Shown here in pieces: positions 17,384 through 26,841 of a stretch of DNA of 64,000 nt. Within the stretch, counting starts at the first letter, position 1, and every line of letters starts with the position of its first letter. Source of the DNA: Pseudomonas triticifolii (GTDB lineage Bacteria; Pseudomonadota; Gammaproteobacteria; Pseudomonadales; Pseudomonadaceae). The notes under the pieces were generated by a model. It saw only the letters and a list, made by a program, of their open reading frames with translations, had not been told where the DNA came from and did not search any database. A program made the position numbers and the translations under genes. Location of the stretch: NCBI RefSeq assembly GCF_014358015.1, contig NZ_JACONV010000017.1:32355-96354 (forward strand), in the 5' to 3' direction.

Positions 17384-18958
17384 TCAGACGATGCGACTGA
17401 CCTCCACCGTCGGCTGCAGTTGGCGCTCGAACACCGACACACCGTCCAGATCGCGCAGGGTCACGGTCATTTCGCCGCTCTGCCCGTCGATATTCACTTC
17501 ACCGAAGAACTGAAAACCGGCGAACGGTGAGGTGTTCTGCGCGGGCGGTGCCTTCTGGAAGACCAATTCCGGGCCGAAGGTCTTGTCCAGCTTATTGGGC
17601 CCGAAGCTGCCTGCGTTCAACGGTCCGGCAACGAATTCCCAGAACGGGTCGAAGTCCTGAAACACGGCCCGATCCGGCTGATAATGATGCGCGGCGCAGT
17701 AATGCACGTCCGCCGTCAGCCACACACAGTCACGAATTTTCTGCGCGCGCAGATAGGCCAGCAGCTCGGCCACCTCCAGCTCACGCCCCAGCGCAGGCCC
17801 GTCATTGCCGTTGGCAATCGCTTCCCAGCGTGCAACACCTGGGCTGACCTCACCGTCCGGCACCCCCAGACCAATCGGCATGTCAGCTGCGATGACCTTC
17901 CATTGTGCCCTGGAGCCTTTGAGCTCACGCTTGAGCCAGTCCAGTTGTTCGCGCCCCAGGAACGCCGTGGTCGGCCCAGGCTTGTCGGCCAGATTGGCGT
18001 CGTTGCCATCGCGATAGCTGCGCATGTCGAGGACGAACACATCCAGCATCGGGCCATAGGGGATCTTGCGATAGATCCGCCCGCCGTTATCCGCTTCCTG
18101 CAAACGCAGCGGCGCATATTCCAGGTAAGCCTGACGCGCGCGGGAAGACAGCAACTGAATGTCCTTGACCTTGTAGCGGTCATCCAGCTGTTTGCTCGGC
18201 GACCAGTTGTTGGTCACTTCGTGGTCATCCCATTGCCAGATTTGCGGCACCTCGGCGTTGAACCGGCGCAAGTTTTCGTCCATCAGGTTGTAGCGGTAGT
18301 TGCCGCGGTATTCGTCCAGCGTTTCGGCGACTTTGCTTTTCGCCTCGGTGGTGAGGTTGCGCCAGATGCGTCCATCCTCAACGGTGATCTGCGCCGGGAC
18401 AGGGCCGTCGGCGTAAATGGTGTCGCCGCTGTGGATAAAAAAGTCCGGAAGACGCAGGCGCATGGCTTCGTAAATACGCATGCCGCCCACGTCCGGGTTG
18501 ATACCAAAACCCTGCCCGACCGTGTCGCCACTCCACACAAAACGAATATTGCGACGCTGTTGCGGCATGCTGCGCAGATGGCCGAACCAGGGCTCACTGG
18601 CAACGCCGCTCTGCGCATCTTCGAACGACACCCGGTAGAAGATCGTCTGATCGACGGGCAGGCCGGTCAGCTCGACGCGGGCGGTGAAATCGGTGCGCTG
18701 ATCGGCCAGCGCCGACACGACACGTCGCGGCTGGGTAAACATGCTGCGCGTGTCCCACTCCACGATCATGCGCGAAGGTCGGTCGCTGCGACTCCAGACC
18801 ATCGCACGGTCGCCCAGCACATCACCCGACTGGACGCCGTCGGTCATCTTCGGACGATCCTGCACCGCCGCGATGACCGCCGGCGCAAGCCCTGGCAACA
18901 ACAACCCGGCCCCGACGGCCTGAATGACACGACGACGCTTGAGATCGAACTGGCTCAC
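17384..18958 (-). CDS. phoD: Alkaline phosphatase D family protein
   Basis: This 524-residue secreted metallophosphatase begins with a twin-arginine type signal: KRRRVIQAVGAGLLLPGLAPA. An N-terminal Ig-like PhoD domain (about 45-135) precedes the metallophosphoesterase domain with WSGDTVGQG, HSGDTIYADGP, WDDHEVTNNW and TADVHYC. These provide the metal ligands of PhoD, a Ca/Fe-dependent phosphodiesterase-phosphatase for phosphate scavenging. GTG 18958 is preferred because GAGGGG lies 6 bp upstream; a TTG at 18982 is also in frame. No Pho box was located. Confidence 0.93.
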   Translation of the reverse strand: MSQFDLKRRRVIQAVGAGLLLPGLAPAVIAAVQDRPKMTDGVQSGDVLGDRAMVWSRSDRPSRMIVEWDTRSMFTQPRRVVSALADQRTDFTARVELTGLPVDQTIFYRVSFEDAQSGVASEPWFGHLRSMPQQRRNIRFVWSGDTVGQGFGINPDVGGMRIYEAMRLRLPDFFIHSGDTIYADGPVPAQITVEDGRIWRNLTTEAKSKVAETLDEYRGNYRYNLMDENLRRFNAEVPQIWQWDDHEVTNNWSPSKQLDDRYKVKDIQLLSSRARQAYLEYAPLRLQEADNGGRIYRKIPYGPMLDVFVLDMRSYRDGNDANLADKPGPTTAFLGREQLDWLKRELKGSRAQWKVIAADMPIGLGVPDGEVSPGVARWEAIANGNDGPALGRELEVAELLAYLRAQKIRDCVWLTADVHYCAAHHYQPDRAVFQDFDPFWEFVAGPLNAGSFGPNKLDKTFGPELVFQKAPPAQNTSPFAGFQFFGEVNIDGQSGEMTVTLRDLDGVSVFERQLQPTVEVSRIV

Positions 18959-19075
18959 GGTTATCCCCTCGCAGACAGGCAAAAGAGCAACCTAGCAGGG
19001 GAATGTTGGGGGAGTGTGACAGCGCTTGCGCAGCGTGGGAGACGACTCACACATGAGTGCGAGATACCGCAGCCG

Positions 19076-19106
19076 CCCACAGAAGAAACAGCTTTTCTTC
19101 TGTGGG
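19076..19106. terminator. 13-bp perfect hairpin downstream of fruA
   Basis: CCCACAGAAGAAA (19076-19088) is the exact reverse complement of 19094-19106, with a 5-nt loop. It lies 50 bp beyond the fruA stop and is probably its transcription end. The GTGGGAGCGG immediately after it is typical of Pseudomonas REP-like DNA. Confidence 0.6.
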
Positions 19107-19154
19107 AGCGGAGTTGTTAAGCACGAGCGTGATCTACATCAGATCAGATGACAC

Positions 19155-20897
19155 TCAAGCGCTGGCCGGGGCGACGTCCATGTCGACCACTTCGGGCCGC
19201 TTGAGCACGGCGTACACCACACCCGTCACCACGCTGCCAGCCACGATCGCCAGCAGGTAAAGCAAGGCGTGATTGATGGCGTTGGGGATCAGCATGACGA
19301 ACAGGCCGCCGTGCGGGGCCATGAGTTTGCAGCCGAAGTACATCGACAGCGCACCGGTCAGTGCACCACCCACGACGCTCGCCGGGATCACGCGCAACGG
19401 GTCCTTGGCAGCGAACGGAATCGCACCCTCAGAGATAAAGCACAGCCCCAGCACGAACGCAGCCTTGCCAGCCTCACGCTCGCTCTGGGCAAACTTGCGG
19501 CGCGCCAGCAGCGTGGCGATACCCATGCCGATAGGCGGCACCATACCGGCGGCCATCGCAGCGGCCATCGGCGCGTAACTCTGCGACGCGAGCAAGCCGA
19601 CCGAGAAGGCGTAGGACGCCTTGTTGATCGGCCCACCGAGGTCGACACACATCATCGCGCCCAGCAGCACACCCAGCAGAATCGCGTTGGTGGTGCCCAT
19701 GCTGTCGAGGAAGTGGGTCAGCGCTTCGAGCATCCCCGCCACCGGCTTGCCGACCACGTAGATCATCACAAGCCCGGTGAACAGGCTAGACAGCAACGGG
19801 ATGATCAGGATCGGCTTGAGCGCTTCGACACTCGCCGGCAAGCGTGCATAGCGATTGATCGCAGCCGCGCTGTAACCGGCCAGAAAACCGGCCACGATGC
19901 CACCGATGAAACCGGCTCCCAGCGTGCTCGCCAGCAGACCACCGATCATGCCCGGCGCCAGGCCCGGCCGGTCAGCGATGGAATACGCGATGTAACCGGC
20001 CAGCAACGGCACCATCAGTTTGAACGCCGCCTCGCCACCGATCTGCATCAAGGCGGCGGCCAGCGTGCCCTCCTCCTTGAACGCCGTAATCCCGAACACG
20101 AACGAGAGCGCGATCAGCAGACCACCGGCCACCACCATTGGCAGCATGAACGATACGCCGGTCAGAAGGTGCTTGTAGACGCCGGTCTTCTCTTGCGCGG
20201 CAGGCGACTTGGCAGCGGTTGCGTCGGACTCGACCTGACCTTCTGCCAGCGCTTTTTTCAGCGTGGCCTCGGACTGTTTAAGTGCGATGCCCGTGCCGCA
20301 ACGATAGATTTTCTTGCCGACGAAACGGTCGGTGTTGACCTCGATATCCGCGGCCAGCAACACCACGTCCGCGTCAGCGATGGCCTTCGGGCTCAGCGGG
20401 TTACGAGCGCCGACCGAACCCTGGGTCTCGACCTGCAGGTCGTAATTCAGACGTTTGGCGGCTTGCTGGATGGCTTCGGCAGCCATAAACGTATGCGCCA
20501 CGCCAGTCGGGCACGCGGTGATCGCAACAATGCGCGGCTGAGCGCCGGAGCCGGTCGCGGTTTCAGGCGCGACCGCCTGCTGGGCAACGTGGACCTTCGC
20601 CTCCTTGTCAGCACGCAGCAGAAAGCCGTCAACGTCCTGCAAGGCATGAGAAGGCGAGTCCTGGAACAGACGCTTGCCGACGAAGCGGCTCAGGTCCACA
20701 GGCCCGGTATTGACGACCAGTACCAGATCGGCGGCCTCAATGTCCTGGGCCGACAGTTGGCGATCCGGTTTGTGCGGGTCAATGATCTCGACGCTGGTTT
20801 CCCAGCCCTGACGCATCGCCGCCGCTTCGAGCAATCGTGCACTGAGTACGCTGCTGACCTTGCCGTTCGGGCAGGCCGTTACTATGGCTAACTTCAT
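19155..20897 (-). CDS. fruA: PTS fructose-specific EIIBC component
   Basis: This inner-membrane permease (580 residues) imports fructose and phosphorylates it to fructose 1-phosphate. It has a degenerate N-terminal IIB-like domain (about 1-95), a true IIB domain with phospho-cysteine in ITACPTGVAHTFMAAEA (about 125-220), and a IIC membrane domain (about 240-575). This duplicated B domain is usual in proteobacterial FruA. It is the last gene of fruBKA, 12 bp after fruK. Confidence 0.96.
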   Translation of the reverse strand: MKLAIVTACPNGKVSSVLSARLLEAAAMRQGWETSVEIIDPHKPDRQLSAQDIEAADLVLVVNTGPVDLSRFVGKRLFQDSPSHALQDVDGFLLRADKEAKVHVAQQAVAPETATGSGAQPRIVAITACPTGVAHTFMAAEAIQQAAKRLNYDLQVETQGSVGARNPLSPKAIADADVVLLAADIEVNTDRFVGKKIYRCGTGIALKQSEATLKKALAEGQVESDATAAKSPAAQEKTGVYKHLLTGVSFMLPMVVAGGLLIALSFVFGITAFKEEGTLAAALMQIGGEAAFKLMVPLLAGYIAYSIADRPGLAPGMIGGLLASTLGAGFIGGIVAGFLAGYSAAAINRYARLPASVEALKPILIIPLLSSLFTGLVMIYVVGKPVAGMLEALTHFLDSMGTTNAILLGVLLGAMMCVDLGGPINKASYAFSVGLLASQSYAPMAAAMAAGMVPPIGMGIATLLARRKFAQSEREAGKAAFVLGLCFISEGAIPFAAKDPLRVIPASVVGGALTGALSMYFGCKLMAPHGGLFVMLIPNAINHALLYLLAIVAGSVVTGVVYAVLKRPEVVDMDVAPASA

Positions 20898-20909
20898 GAC
20901 GATCCTCTC

Positions 20910-21851
20910 TTATTGTTCTGTCAGACTGCGCACAGTGACGCCGCCTTCAAGCCGTTTGAGTTGCGCGGCATCGGTGATGCCGAAGCCGATCTGGGTCACT
21001 GCCATGGCGGCAATCGCCGTCGCAGTGCGCAATGTTTTGTGCGGCTCATCGCCGCTGATCAGACCGTGAACCATGCCTGCCAGCAGCGAGTCGCCCGCGC
21101 CCACGGTGCTGGCGACGGTGACCTTGGGCGGCAGCGAGTGCAGCGCAAGTGTGGGGCTGAACCAGTGCACACCTTCCGATCCCTGGGAAATCACCACGTG
21201 CTCGATGCCCTGGGTATGCAGACGAGCCGCCACCTCGGCCTGAGCGGCGATGGAGATGATCGGCGCGTCCAGCGCGTCGGCCAGCTCTTCGGTGTTGGGT
21301 TTGATCAGCCACGGACCTGCCGCCAGACCGGCACGCAAGGCCAGACCGCTGCTGTCCAGCGCGACTTTCAGGCCCAGGTCCTTGAGCATCATCAGGAGTT
21401 TTTGCAGCCATTCAGGCGTTACACCACGTGGCAGGCTGCCAGCAACGACGACCGCATCGAAACCCGGCGCGATCTGCTGCACCCGGGCGAACAGCGCCTG
21501 CTGCGCCTCGTCACTGACCTGCGGGCCGGGGCCATTCAGGTCGGTGATGCGGCCGCTGCCTTCGGCCAGCTTGATGTTGCTGCGGGTTTCGCCCGGCACG
21601 CGCACGAACTCGTCTACGAAGCCTCGACGCTCGAACAGCGCCTCGAACGCCTGCTGATTGTCGATGCCCAGAAATCCGGCGACGGTCAGGTCATGTCCCA
21701 GGTCGGCCAACACTTGCGCCACATTCAGGCCCTTGCCCGCCGCGTGAGTGAGCATCGCGTTGCTACGATTGACCTGGCCCAGTTCGATCTGCCCCAACTG
21801 CACAGTCAGGTCCAGCGCCGGGTTCATGGTCAGGGTAAGAATCTTCGCCAT
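20910..21851 (-). CDS. fruK: 1-phosphofructokinase
   Basis: This cytoplasmic PfkB-family kinase (313 residues) converts fructose 1-phosphate to fructose 1,6-bisphosphate. TMNPALDLTV at the N-terminus, AGKGLNVA for sugar binding and the C-terminal VGAGDSLLAGMVHG with the catalytic Asp are present. Its ATG overlaps the fruB stop by one base (TAATG), so translation is probably coupled. It removes F1P, the effector known to release Cra in P. putida. Confidence 0.96.
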   Translation of the reverse strand: MAKILTLTMNPALDLTVQLGQIELGQVNRSNAMLTHAAGKGLNVAQVLADLGHDLTVAGFLGIDNQQAFEALFERRGFVDEFVRVPGETRSNIKLAEGSGRITDLNGPGPQVSDEAQQALFARVQQIAPGFDAVVVAGSLPRGVTPEWLQKLLMMLKDLGLKVALDSSGLALRAGLAAGPWLIKPNTEELADALDAPIISIAAQAEVAARLHTQGIEHVVISQGSEGVHWFSPTLALHSLPPKVTVASTVGAGDSLLAGMVHGLISGDEPHKTLRTATAIAAMAVTQIGFGITDAAQLKRLEGGVTVRSLTEQ

Positions 21852-24718
21852 TACAAGGCCTCCACGAGAGCACGGACTTCGGCGGCACTGCCCACCGTCA
21901 ACGCAGTTTGCGCCAGTTGACGCGCGCTGCTCAGACTCAGCTCACGGACGCAGGCCTTGACCTCGCCGATACTGCGCGCTGAAACGCTCAACTCGTCCAC
22001 ACCCAGGCCGACCAGTACCGGCACGGCCAGCGGATCTGCCGCCAGTTCACCGCAGACGCCGACCCATTTGCCATTGGCATGAGCAGCGCGAACGGTCATA
22101 TCGATCAGTTGCAACACTGAAGGGTGCAGACCATCAGCCTGCGCCGACAGGGTCGGGTGACCGCGATCGATGGCCATGGTGTATTGGGTCAGGTCATTGG
22201 TGCCGATGCTGAAAAAGTCGACTTCTTTGGCCAGCACCGGCGCAATCAGCGCAGCGGACGGCACTTCGATCATGATCCCCAGTTGCAGGTCACTGACCGG
22301 AATTTCCTCACGCAGGCGCTGGGTCATGTCCCGCGCCTGACGCCATTCCTCGACGGTGCCGATCATGGGAAACATGATCCGCAGCGGCCCGCTGTTGGCG
22401 GCGCGCAACAGCGCACGCAGCTGGCTTTCCATCACGTCCGGGCGCTGCAACGTCAGGCGGATGCCGCGCACGCCGAGGAACGGGTTTTCTTCTTTATCGA
22501 TGGGCCAGTACGGCAGCGGCTTGTCGCCGCCCACGTCCAGCGTGCGCACCACCAGCGGACGCCCGCCCAGGTCTTCGAGCACGCGGCGGTACTCGGCTTC
22601 CTGTGTCGCTTCGTCCGGGGCCTGTGAATGCGCCATGAACAGCAACTCGGTACGCAGCAGACCGACGCCTTCGGCGCCCTGCTCAACCGCAGCCGGTGTG
22701 CCAGTGCTGTCGCCGATGTTGGCGAACACTTCAACCGCGTGACCGTCGCGGGTCACCGCAGGCTCCATGCGCAGCGCTGCGGCTTCCTTGAGACGTTGCT
22801 CGCGTGCATCGCGATCCTCAATGGCACGTTGCAAGGTGGCGTCGTCCGGGGCCACCGTCAAACGGCCGCGCTGGCTGTCCAGCAGCAGCACAGTGCCCGG
22901 CTTGAGCAGCAGCACTTCATCACCCGCACCGACCAGCGCCGGAATGCCCAGCGCACGCGCAACGATGGCGCTGTGCGCCGTCGCACCGCCGCGAGCCGTC
23001 AGAATGCCCGCTACCTGCGCCGGGTCCAGACGCGCCACGTCGGATGGACCGACTTCGTCCATCACCAGAATGTAAGGTTCGTCGGGCGCGGCAACGGTTT
23101 CGACGCCGCAGATTTGCGCCAGCACACGACGACCGACGTCACGCAGGTCTGCCGCACGCTCGGCAAGCAGCGCGTCTTGCAACTGTTCCTGCTGCACGGC
23201 AGCCGCCTCGATCACGCTCGCCCAGGCAGCGGCAGCGCTTTCGTCGCGGTTCAGACGCTGTTCGACTTCGTGGGTCAATTCCGGGTCGTCGAGCATCTCC
23301 TGGTGGGTGATGAAGATTTCACGGATAGCCTTGGCCTTGCTGCGCTGGATCAGGTTTTCGATGTCGCGGCGCACTTCAGCCAGCGCCTTTTGCAGGCGCT
23401 CGCGTTCGGCGGCGACCGACTCGCCCTGCTGAGGGTATTCGAAGGCCTGCAACACCTGAATATGCGCCGGGCCAATCGCAATGCCCGGCGAGGCGGATAC
23501 GGCTTGCAACACGCTGCCGGCTGCCGGTGCATTGACCGGTTTGGCAACGGCGGCTGGCGCGGGTGCTGCCTTGGTTTCGGACTCGACCGGCAGTGGCTCG
23601 ACCTCCTCACCCAGGCCCTGCGCTACCGCTGCCAGCAAGGCAGGCAAGGCGTCAGGGGCGATGGTCGGTTCAGCGATGAATTCCAGCGTCTGACCGCGAC
23701 GTGCGCCCAGGCTGAGCAGCTTGCTCAAGCTTTTGGCAGAGACGGCGCTATCGCCGGTTTCCACGATACGCACGCGAATCTCGCCCTCGAACTCCTTGGC
23801 CAGTTGCGCAAGGATTTTCGCCGGGCGCGCGTGCAGCCCATGGGCGTTGGCCAGCTTGATCTGCTCGGCGGGCCATTCGGCAGGCAATTCGCCACCAAGG
23901 GCCTGCAACACCACACGACTGTTGGTGGCGTGGCCCAGTTCGTGGCCGCGACCTTCGATCAACAAAAGGCACAAGCGCTCAAGCAACGCCTGATGCGCCT
24001 CACCGAGACTGGCCAGACAGAACAGGCCGGTCAGCGGCTGACCCAGATAACGAATCGGTTTATCGGGCGTGACAAACGCCAGGCCCGGACGCTTGACGGT
24101 CTGCTCGCTGTGCAGCCACCACAGGCCATCACCCAGCGACAGTGCCTCGACTTGCTGCAACACCGCAGCGAAACCGTTACTGACACAATCGGCCTTGCGC
24201 AGCAGACGTGCGCCGCGCCATACCAGTTCTTCGAAATCGTCGGCCGATACACCCAGGCTGATCATTTGCGCATCGAGCGCCAGTTCCTGCGGTGCGCCTT
24301 GCAGCAGTTTAAGCAGATCTTCCGGGGTCTGAGCTTCTCGCAGCGCCTGGCCGAGGTCTTCCTCGCCCAACGCGCGGGTCAACAGTTGCAGCAGGCGCAG
24401 GTGCTCATCGGACTTGGCCGCGATACCAATCGCCAGATACACCATCTGGCCATCGCCCCAGTCCACCCCTTCGGGGAACTGCATCAGGCGCACGCCAGTG
24501 GTGGCAACAAGGTCGCGGGTTTCGGGGGTGCCGTGGGGGATGGCAATACCCTGACCCAGAAAGGTAGAGCCTTGCTGTTCGCGGTTCATCAACCCGGTGA
24601 GATAGCCTTGTGCAACCAGGCCGTCGGCGACCAGATGTTCGGCAATCAATTCAAGTGCGGCAGTTTTATCCACAGCCGACTGGGCCATGGATATTTGCTC
24701 CAGAGTGAGTTCGAGCAT
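21851..24718 (-). CDS. fruB: Fructose PTS multiphosphoryl transfer protein (EIIA-HPr-EI)
   Basis: This 955-residue fusion carries phosphate from PEP to FruA. Domain order: EIIA-Fru with His62 in IAIPHGTPE, a linker region, HPr with His296 in ANAHGLHARPAK, an alanine/proline linker (about 390-415), then enzyme I with the active-site His in GGATAHSAIVARALG and the PEP-binding C-terminal domain including SIGTNDLTQYTMA. ATG 24718 gives MLELTLEQISMAQSAV and follows AGGAG; an in-frame extension upstream is not convincing. One polypeptide supplies all soluble PTS steps, as usual for pseudomonads. Confidence 0.96.
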   Translation of the reverse strand: MLELTLEQISMAQSAVDKTAALELIAEHLVADGLVAQGYLTGLMNREQQGSTFLGQGIAIPHGTPETRDLVATTGVRLMQFPEGVDWGDGQMVYLAIGIAAKSDEHLRLLQLLTRALGEEDLGQALREAQTPEDLLKLLQGAPQELALDAQMISLGVSADDFEELVWRGARLLRKADCVSNGFAAVLQQVEALSLGDGLWWLHSEQTVKRPGLAFVTPDKPIRYLGQPLTGLFCLASLGEAHQALLERLCLLLIEGRGHELGHATNSRVVLQALGGELPAEWPAEQIKLANAHGLHARPAKILAQLAKEFEGEIRVRIVETGDSAVSAKSLSKLLSLGARRGQTLEFIAEPTIAPDALPALLAAVAQGLGEEVEPLPVESETKAAPAPAAVAKPVNAPAAGSVLQAVSASPGIAIGPAHIQVLQAFEYPQQGESVAAERERLQKALAEVRRDIENLIQRSKAKAIREIFITHQEMLDDPELTHEVEQRLNRDESAAAAWASVIEAAAVQQEQLQDALLAERAADLRDVGRRVLAQICGVETVAAPDEPYILVMDEVGPSDVARLDPAQVAGILTARGGATAHSAIVARALGIPALVGAGDEVLLLKPGTVLLLDSQRGRLTVAPDDATLQRAIEDRDAREQRLKEAAALRMEPAVTRDGHAVEVFANIGDSTGTPAAVEQGAEGVGLLRTELLFMAHSQAPDEATQEAEYRRVLEDLGGRPLVVRTLDVGGDKPLPYWPIDKEENPFLGVRGIRLTLQRPDVMESQLRALLRAANSGPLRIMFPMIGTVEEWRQARDMTQRLREEIPVSDLQLGIMIEVPSAALIAPVLAKEVDFFSIGTNDLTQYTMAIDRGHPTLSAQADGLHPSVLQLIDMTVRAAHANGKWVGVCGELAADPLAVPVLVGLGVDELSVSARSIGEVKACVRELSLSSARQLAQTALTVGSAAEVRALVEAL

Positions 24719-24859
24719 TGCCTTGACTCCTGTGCAGCGCCAAGGCGCCACTTGATTCTTGTTTTAATGACGATCTGACATGATCGACAGCTTGGGGTAG
24801 ATGAAACGCTCTCCATCGGACATCGGTTTCATCTCGATTGCAGCAGACAATGCGAAAGC

Positions 24860-24871
24860 TGAATCGTTTAA
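24860..24871. promoter_or_regulatory. Probable Cra (FruR) operator
   Basis: TGAATCGTTTAA differs at one position from the P. putida Cra operator TGAAACGTTTAA (from memory). It lies in the 340-bp divergent gap between fruB and cra, about 140 bp upstream of fruB and 190 bp upstream of cra. That is the expected place for F1P-controlled repression of fruBKA. No other gene is seen in the gap. Confidence 0.65.
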
Positions 24872-25058
24872 TCTACAATTGTCCGGCACGTTACTCGATT
24901 CTTGGGATTCATTGAAGCCCAGTCGGTCTGATCCTGTAGGAGAAGTCCCAAAATACTTGCAGTAGTTGGGGTTGTGCCACGGTCTCGTGTAAAGATGACC
25001 GTCATACAAAAGTTTTTCGACTGTCGTAAGCCACGCCAATAACAAAAGGAAATTTGCG

Positions 25059-26054
25059 GTGAAACTGAGCGATATTGCGCGTCTGGCAGGTGTGTCCGTC
25101 ACCACGGCCAGCTACGTGATCAACGGCAAGGCTGAACAACAGCGCATCAGCCCCGCCACGGTCGAGCGAGTACGTGCTGTGGTCGAAGAGCATGACTTTC
25201 GTCCCAACCCACAGGCAGCCGGCCTGCGCAGCCGAAACAGCAAGACCCTGGGGTTTATCCTCCCTGACCTTGAAAACCCCAGTTATGCGCGCATCGCAAA
25301 ACTTCTGGAGCAAGGTGCAAGGGCGCTGGGTTATCAGTTGCTGATCGCCAGCTCCGATGACGACCCCGTCAGCGAGCGCCAACTGCTGCAGGTGTTTCGC
25401 GCACGCCGCTGCGACGCGTTGCTGGTCGCCAGTTGCCTGCCGCCGAGCGACGACAGCTACCGCGAGCTACAACTCAAGGGTTTGCCGATCATCGCCATCG
25501 ACCGTGAAATGAACCCGGAGTTTTTCTGCTCGGTGGTCAGCGACGACCACGACGCGAGCCTGCAACTGACTCACAGCCTGCTGGAAACCAGGCCCCGGCA
25601 CATCGCCCTGATTGGTGCGCGACCTGAGCTGAGCATCAGCCGGGCGCGCGCCGCCGGCTTCGAACATGCGCTCGCAGGCTTTGCCGGCACCACCATCGTA
25701 GAGCACGGAGAGGCGTTCAGCAGGCAGTGCGGTCAACGCCTGATGACCGAGATGCTCGAGCGCCTGGGACAATTTCCCGACGCAATGATCACCACCTCGT
25801 ATGTGCTGCTGCAAGGCGTTTTCGACGTCCTGCAAAGCCGGACGCTGAATTCGACTCCACTGCATCTGGGCACGTTCGGTGACACGCAACTGCTGGATTT
25901 CCTGCCGTTGCCGGTCAATGCCATGGCGCAGCAGCATCAGAAGATTGCCGATACCGCGCTGCAACTGGCCCTGGACGCCATTCAGAAAAATGAATACCAA
26001 CCCGGCGTGCATGCCATCGTGCGCACCTTCAAGCAACGCATTCACGGGGTGTGA
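25059..26054 (+). CDS. cra: LacI-family catabolite repressor/activator Cra
   Basis: This 331-residue regulator has an N-terminal LacI helix-turn-helix (LSDIARLAGVSVTTASYVINGKAEQQRIS) and a periplasmic-binding-protein-like effector domain. In Pseudomonas the effector is fructose 1-phosphate and the main target is the divergent fruBKA operon. Translation starts at GTG 25059, with AAAGGA 8 bp upstream. The stop overlaps the start of the following hydrolase by 4 bp. Confidence 0.95.
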   Translation: MKLSDIARLAGVSVTTASYVINGKAEQQRISPATVERVRAVVEEHDFRPNPQAAGLRSRNSKTLGFILPDLENPSYARIAKLLEQGARALGYQLLIASSDDDPVSERQLLQVFRARRCDALLVASCLPPSDDSYRELQLKGLPIIAIDREMNPEFFCSVVSDDHDASLQLTHSLLETRPRHIALIGARPELSISRARAAGFEHALAGFAGTTIVEHGEAFSRQCGQRLMTEMLERLGQFPDAMITTSYVLLQGVFDVLQSRTLNSTPLHLGTFGDTQLLDFLPLPVNAMAQQHQKIADTALQLALDAIQKNEYQPGVHAIVRTFKQRIHGV

Positions 26055-26839
26055 GCGTGGCGCTGATCGATACCCACACGCACCTCGACTTCCCGGACTT
26101 CGATGCGGACCGTGCGCACGTCCTGGAAAACTGTCGCGTGCTGGGTGTCCAGCGCATGGTGGTGCTGGGGGTTTATCAGCGTAATTGGCAGCGACTGTGG
26201 GACCTGACCGAACAGAACCCTGCCCTGCACGCCGCCTTTGGGCTGCACCCGGTCTATATCGACGAGCACCGCCCAGAGCATCTGACGCAGCTGGGTGACT
26301 GGCTCACACGCCTCAACGGTCATTCTCAGTTGTGTGCGGTGGGCGAGATCGGGCTGGATTACTACGTTGAAGGCCTGGACAAAGCGCGTCAGCAACAGGT
26401 GTTCGAGGCGCAGTTACAACTGGCAGCGGACTTCGATCTACCGGTCTTGCTGCATGTCAGGCGCAGCCATGCCGATGTGATCGCGACACTCAAACGCTAC
26501 GCACTCAAGCGCAGCGGCATCGTTCACGCCTTTGCCGGCAGTCGGGAAGAAGCGCGGGAGTACATCAAGCTGGGGTTCAGACTCGGGCTGGGTGGCGCAG
26601 CGACCTGGCCGCAGGCGTTGCGCATGCACCGGGTAATTGCCGAACTGCCGATGCAAAGCGTGGTATTGGAGACCGACTCGCCGGACATGGCCCCTGCCAT
26701 GTACCCCAACCAGCGCAACAGCCCGGAACATTTGCCGGACATTTGCACCGCACTGGCGAAGCTGATGAACGTCAGCTCCGCGCAGTTGGCCGAGGCCAGC
26801 ACGCGCAACGCCTGCGAGCTATTCGGCTGGTCCTGCTGA
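26051..26839 (+). CDS. TatD-family metal-dependent hydrolase
   Basis: This 262-residue TIM-barrel hydrolase keeps all metal ligands of the family: DTHTHLDF (HxH), Glu in GEIGLDYY, His in LLHVRRSHAD, His in GIVHAFAG, and Asp in LETDSPDM. TatD-like enzymes are 3'-5' DNases or related phosphohydrolases; the substrate here is unknown. It starts at GTG 26051 (or 26057) and overlaps the cra stop, an arrangement that suggests coupling, although no functional link with fructose is known. Confidence 0.92.
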   Translation: MSVALIDTHTHLDFPDFDADRAHVLENCRVLGVQRMVVLGVYQRNWQRLWDLTEQNPALHAAFGLHPVYIDEHRPEHLTQLGDWLTRLNGHSQLCAVGEIGLDYYVEGLDKARQQQVFEAQLQLAADFDLPVLLHVRRSHADVIATLKRYALKRSGIVHAFAGSREEAREYIKLGFRLGLGGAATWPQALRMHRVIAELPMQSVVLETDSPDMAPAMYPNQRNSPEHLPDICTALAKLMNVSSAQLAEASTRNACELFGWSC

Positions 26840-26841
26840 CG

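Noticed and set aside
22628..24778. A 716-codon open frame antisense to fruB
   Set aside because: Low-complexity Gln/Arg composition and no ribosome site; fruB on the other strand is certain.
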